From Saprospiraceae bacterium (GTDB taxonomy: Bacteria; Bacteroidota; Bacteroidia; Chitinophagales; Saprospiraceae), in NCBI GenBank assembly GCA_007125435.1, contig SLDF01000105.1:1-16913 (forward strand): a stretch of DNA of 16,913 nucleotides, written 5' to 3'. A program made the translations under genes and the position numbers. The notes beneath the pieces were generated by a model that searched no databases, had not been told where the DNA came from, and saw only the letters and a program-made list of their open reading frames with translations. Shown one piece after another: positions 16,184 to 16,913 of this stretch (positions are counted from its first letter, which is position 1; each line of letters starts with the position of its first letter).

Positions 16184-16913
16184 TCACTTCAATGCAAAAA
16201 TTTTGAATTGCTCTCCCCTATCTTCATAATTTTTGAACAAATCGAAGCTGGCACAAGCCGGTGAAAGCAGCACAATGTCGCCGTTTATAGCCAGAGCTTT
16301 ACATACTGCCACAGCTTCTGACATTGATCTTGTATCTCTCACTTCGTATCCCAATGGTCTGAAAAAATCAAGTATTCTATCATTGCTACTTCCCATGGCA
16401 ACAATGGTTTTAACTTTACTTTTCATCACAGGGAGTAATGTGTTGTAGTCATTACCTTTATCAATACCTCCTACAATCCATATTACCGGACCATCCATTG
16501 CCTCTATTGCAAAGTATACAGCATCTACATTGGTCGCCTTGCTGTCGTTTACCCACCGTACACCACCTTCATTTTTTACCAGTTCTAATCTATGTGGATC
16601 ATTAACGAAGTTTTGCATGGCCACTATGCTACGTGAGCGTTCTAAACCCAACGACTCTGCCACCGCCAGGGCTGCCATCATATTATAGGCATTGTGACGA
16701 CCACTTAAAGGCAGTTGATGATATTCCCAATGATTATCATTGTTATCATAAAATTCAGAAAAAGACCATTCTCTCAAACCTATTGGCTTAAGAACAGGCG
16801 AAATATTCCTTGCTAAAACGGCATTACAGAGACGTGCATCATCACAATTGTATATGAAAATATCGCTTTCATCTTGTTTTGAAGTAATATTCCATTTAGC
16901 TCTAAAATAGATA
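16184..16913 (-). CDS. murD: UDP-N-acetylmuramoyl-L-alanine--D-glutamate ligase, 3' part (5' end outside window)
   Basis: MurD is the cytoplasmic ligase that adds D-glutamate to UDP-MurNAc-L-Ala. The frame is open to the right edge of the window; 243 codons are visible, so roughly the first 200 residues are missing. Visible are the mid-domain end (FRAKWNITSKQDES then FIYNCDDARL, with the conserved N-x-DD), LSGRHNAYNMMAAL, the C-terminal DPHRLELV and WVNDSKATN motifs, WIVGGIDKG, and LLSPACASFDLFKNYEDRG, all typical of MurD. A TTG at 16775-16777 is an internal leucine, not the start. It is the most upstream dcw gene in the window; mraY and murE would be expected beyond the edge. Confidence 0.96.
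   Translation of the reverse strand, partial: IYFRAKWNITSKQDESDIFIYNCDDARLCNAVLARNISPVLKPIGLREWSFSEFYDNNDNHWEYHQLPLSGRHNAYNMMAALAVAESLGLERSRSIVAMQNFVNDPHRLELVKNEGGVRWVNDSKATNVDAVYFAIEAMDGPVIWIVGGIDKGNDYNTLLPVMKSKVKTIVAMGSSNDRILDFFRPLGYEVRDTRSMSEAVAVCKALAINGDIVLLSPACASFDLFKNYEDRGEQFKIFALK

Noticed and set aside
16775..16777. TTG as the start of a 197-residue protein
   Set aside because: The frame stays open to the window edge, and the upstream residues continue the MurD family sequence, including the N-x-DD segment.

Overview
The window looks like a chromosomal segment from a member of the Bacteroidota, most likely close to the Saprospiria or Cytophagia. Three things point there: a gliding-motility-type C-terminal sorting domain (type IX secretion) on the large first gene, a division and cell wall (dcw) cluster in the order murD-ftsW-murG-murC-ftsQ-ftsA-ftsZ with no ddl or murB, and an FtsZ ending in a Bacteroidota-style tail (LHDNVD). 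The base composition is moderately AT-rich and start codons lack clear Shine-Dalgarno sequences, as is usual in this phylum. The exact genus cannot be read from the sequence.

Layout. Positions 1-325 hold a structured dispersed repeat (5-120) and an AT-rich leader. A 1358-residue secreted beta-propeller/PKD/SprB-repeat protein follows on the + strand (326-4402). It converges, with a 14-bp gap, on ppc (phosphoenolpyruvate carboxylase, 4417-7107, minus strand). From 7108 to 8718 there is no convincing gene. This 1.6-kb stretch is packed with repeats: a REP-like palindromic element (7187-7262), heptamer repeats, several hairpins, a second copy of the dispersed element seen at the window start (8068-8179), and a 172-bp tandem array with terminator-like hairpins that runs into the 3' end of ftsZ. 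From 8719 to the right edge the minus strand carries the dcw genes ftsZ, ftsA, ftsQ, murC, murG, ftsW and the 3' part of murD.

How the genes work together. MurD and MurC add amino acids to the UDP-MurNAc precursor, MurG makes lipid II, FtsW polymerises it at the septum, FtsQ links the divisome across the membrane, and FtsA tethers the FtsZ ring. Overlaps or short gaps suggest one transcription unit that ends in the tandem hairpins downstream of ftsZ. Ppc is an anaplerotic enzyme with no functional link to the cluster. The secreted protein probably acts on the cell surface.

No unmistakable new multi-gene system is visible. The points most worth following are the repeated terminator unit that captured the end of ftsZ, the paired dispersed structured elements, and a PEP carboxylase in which several usually conserved active-site or allosteric residues appear replaced.
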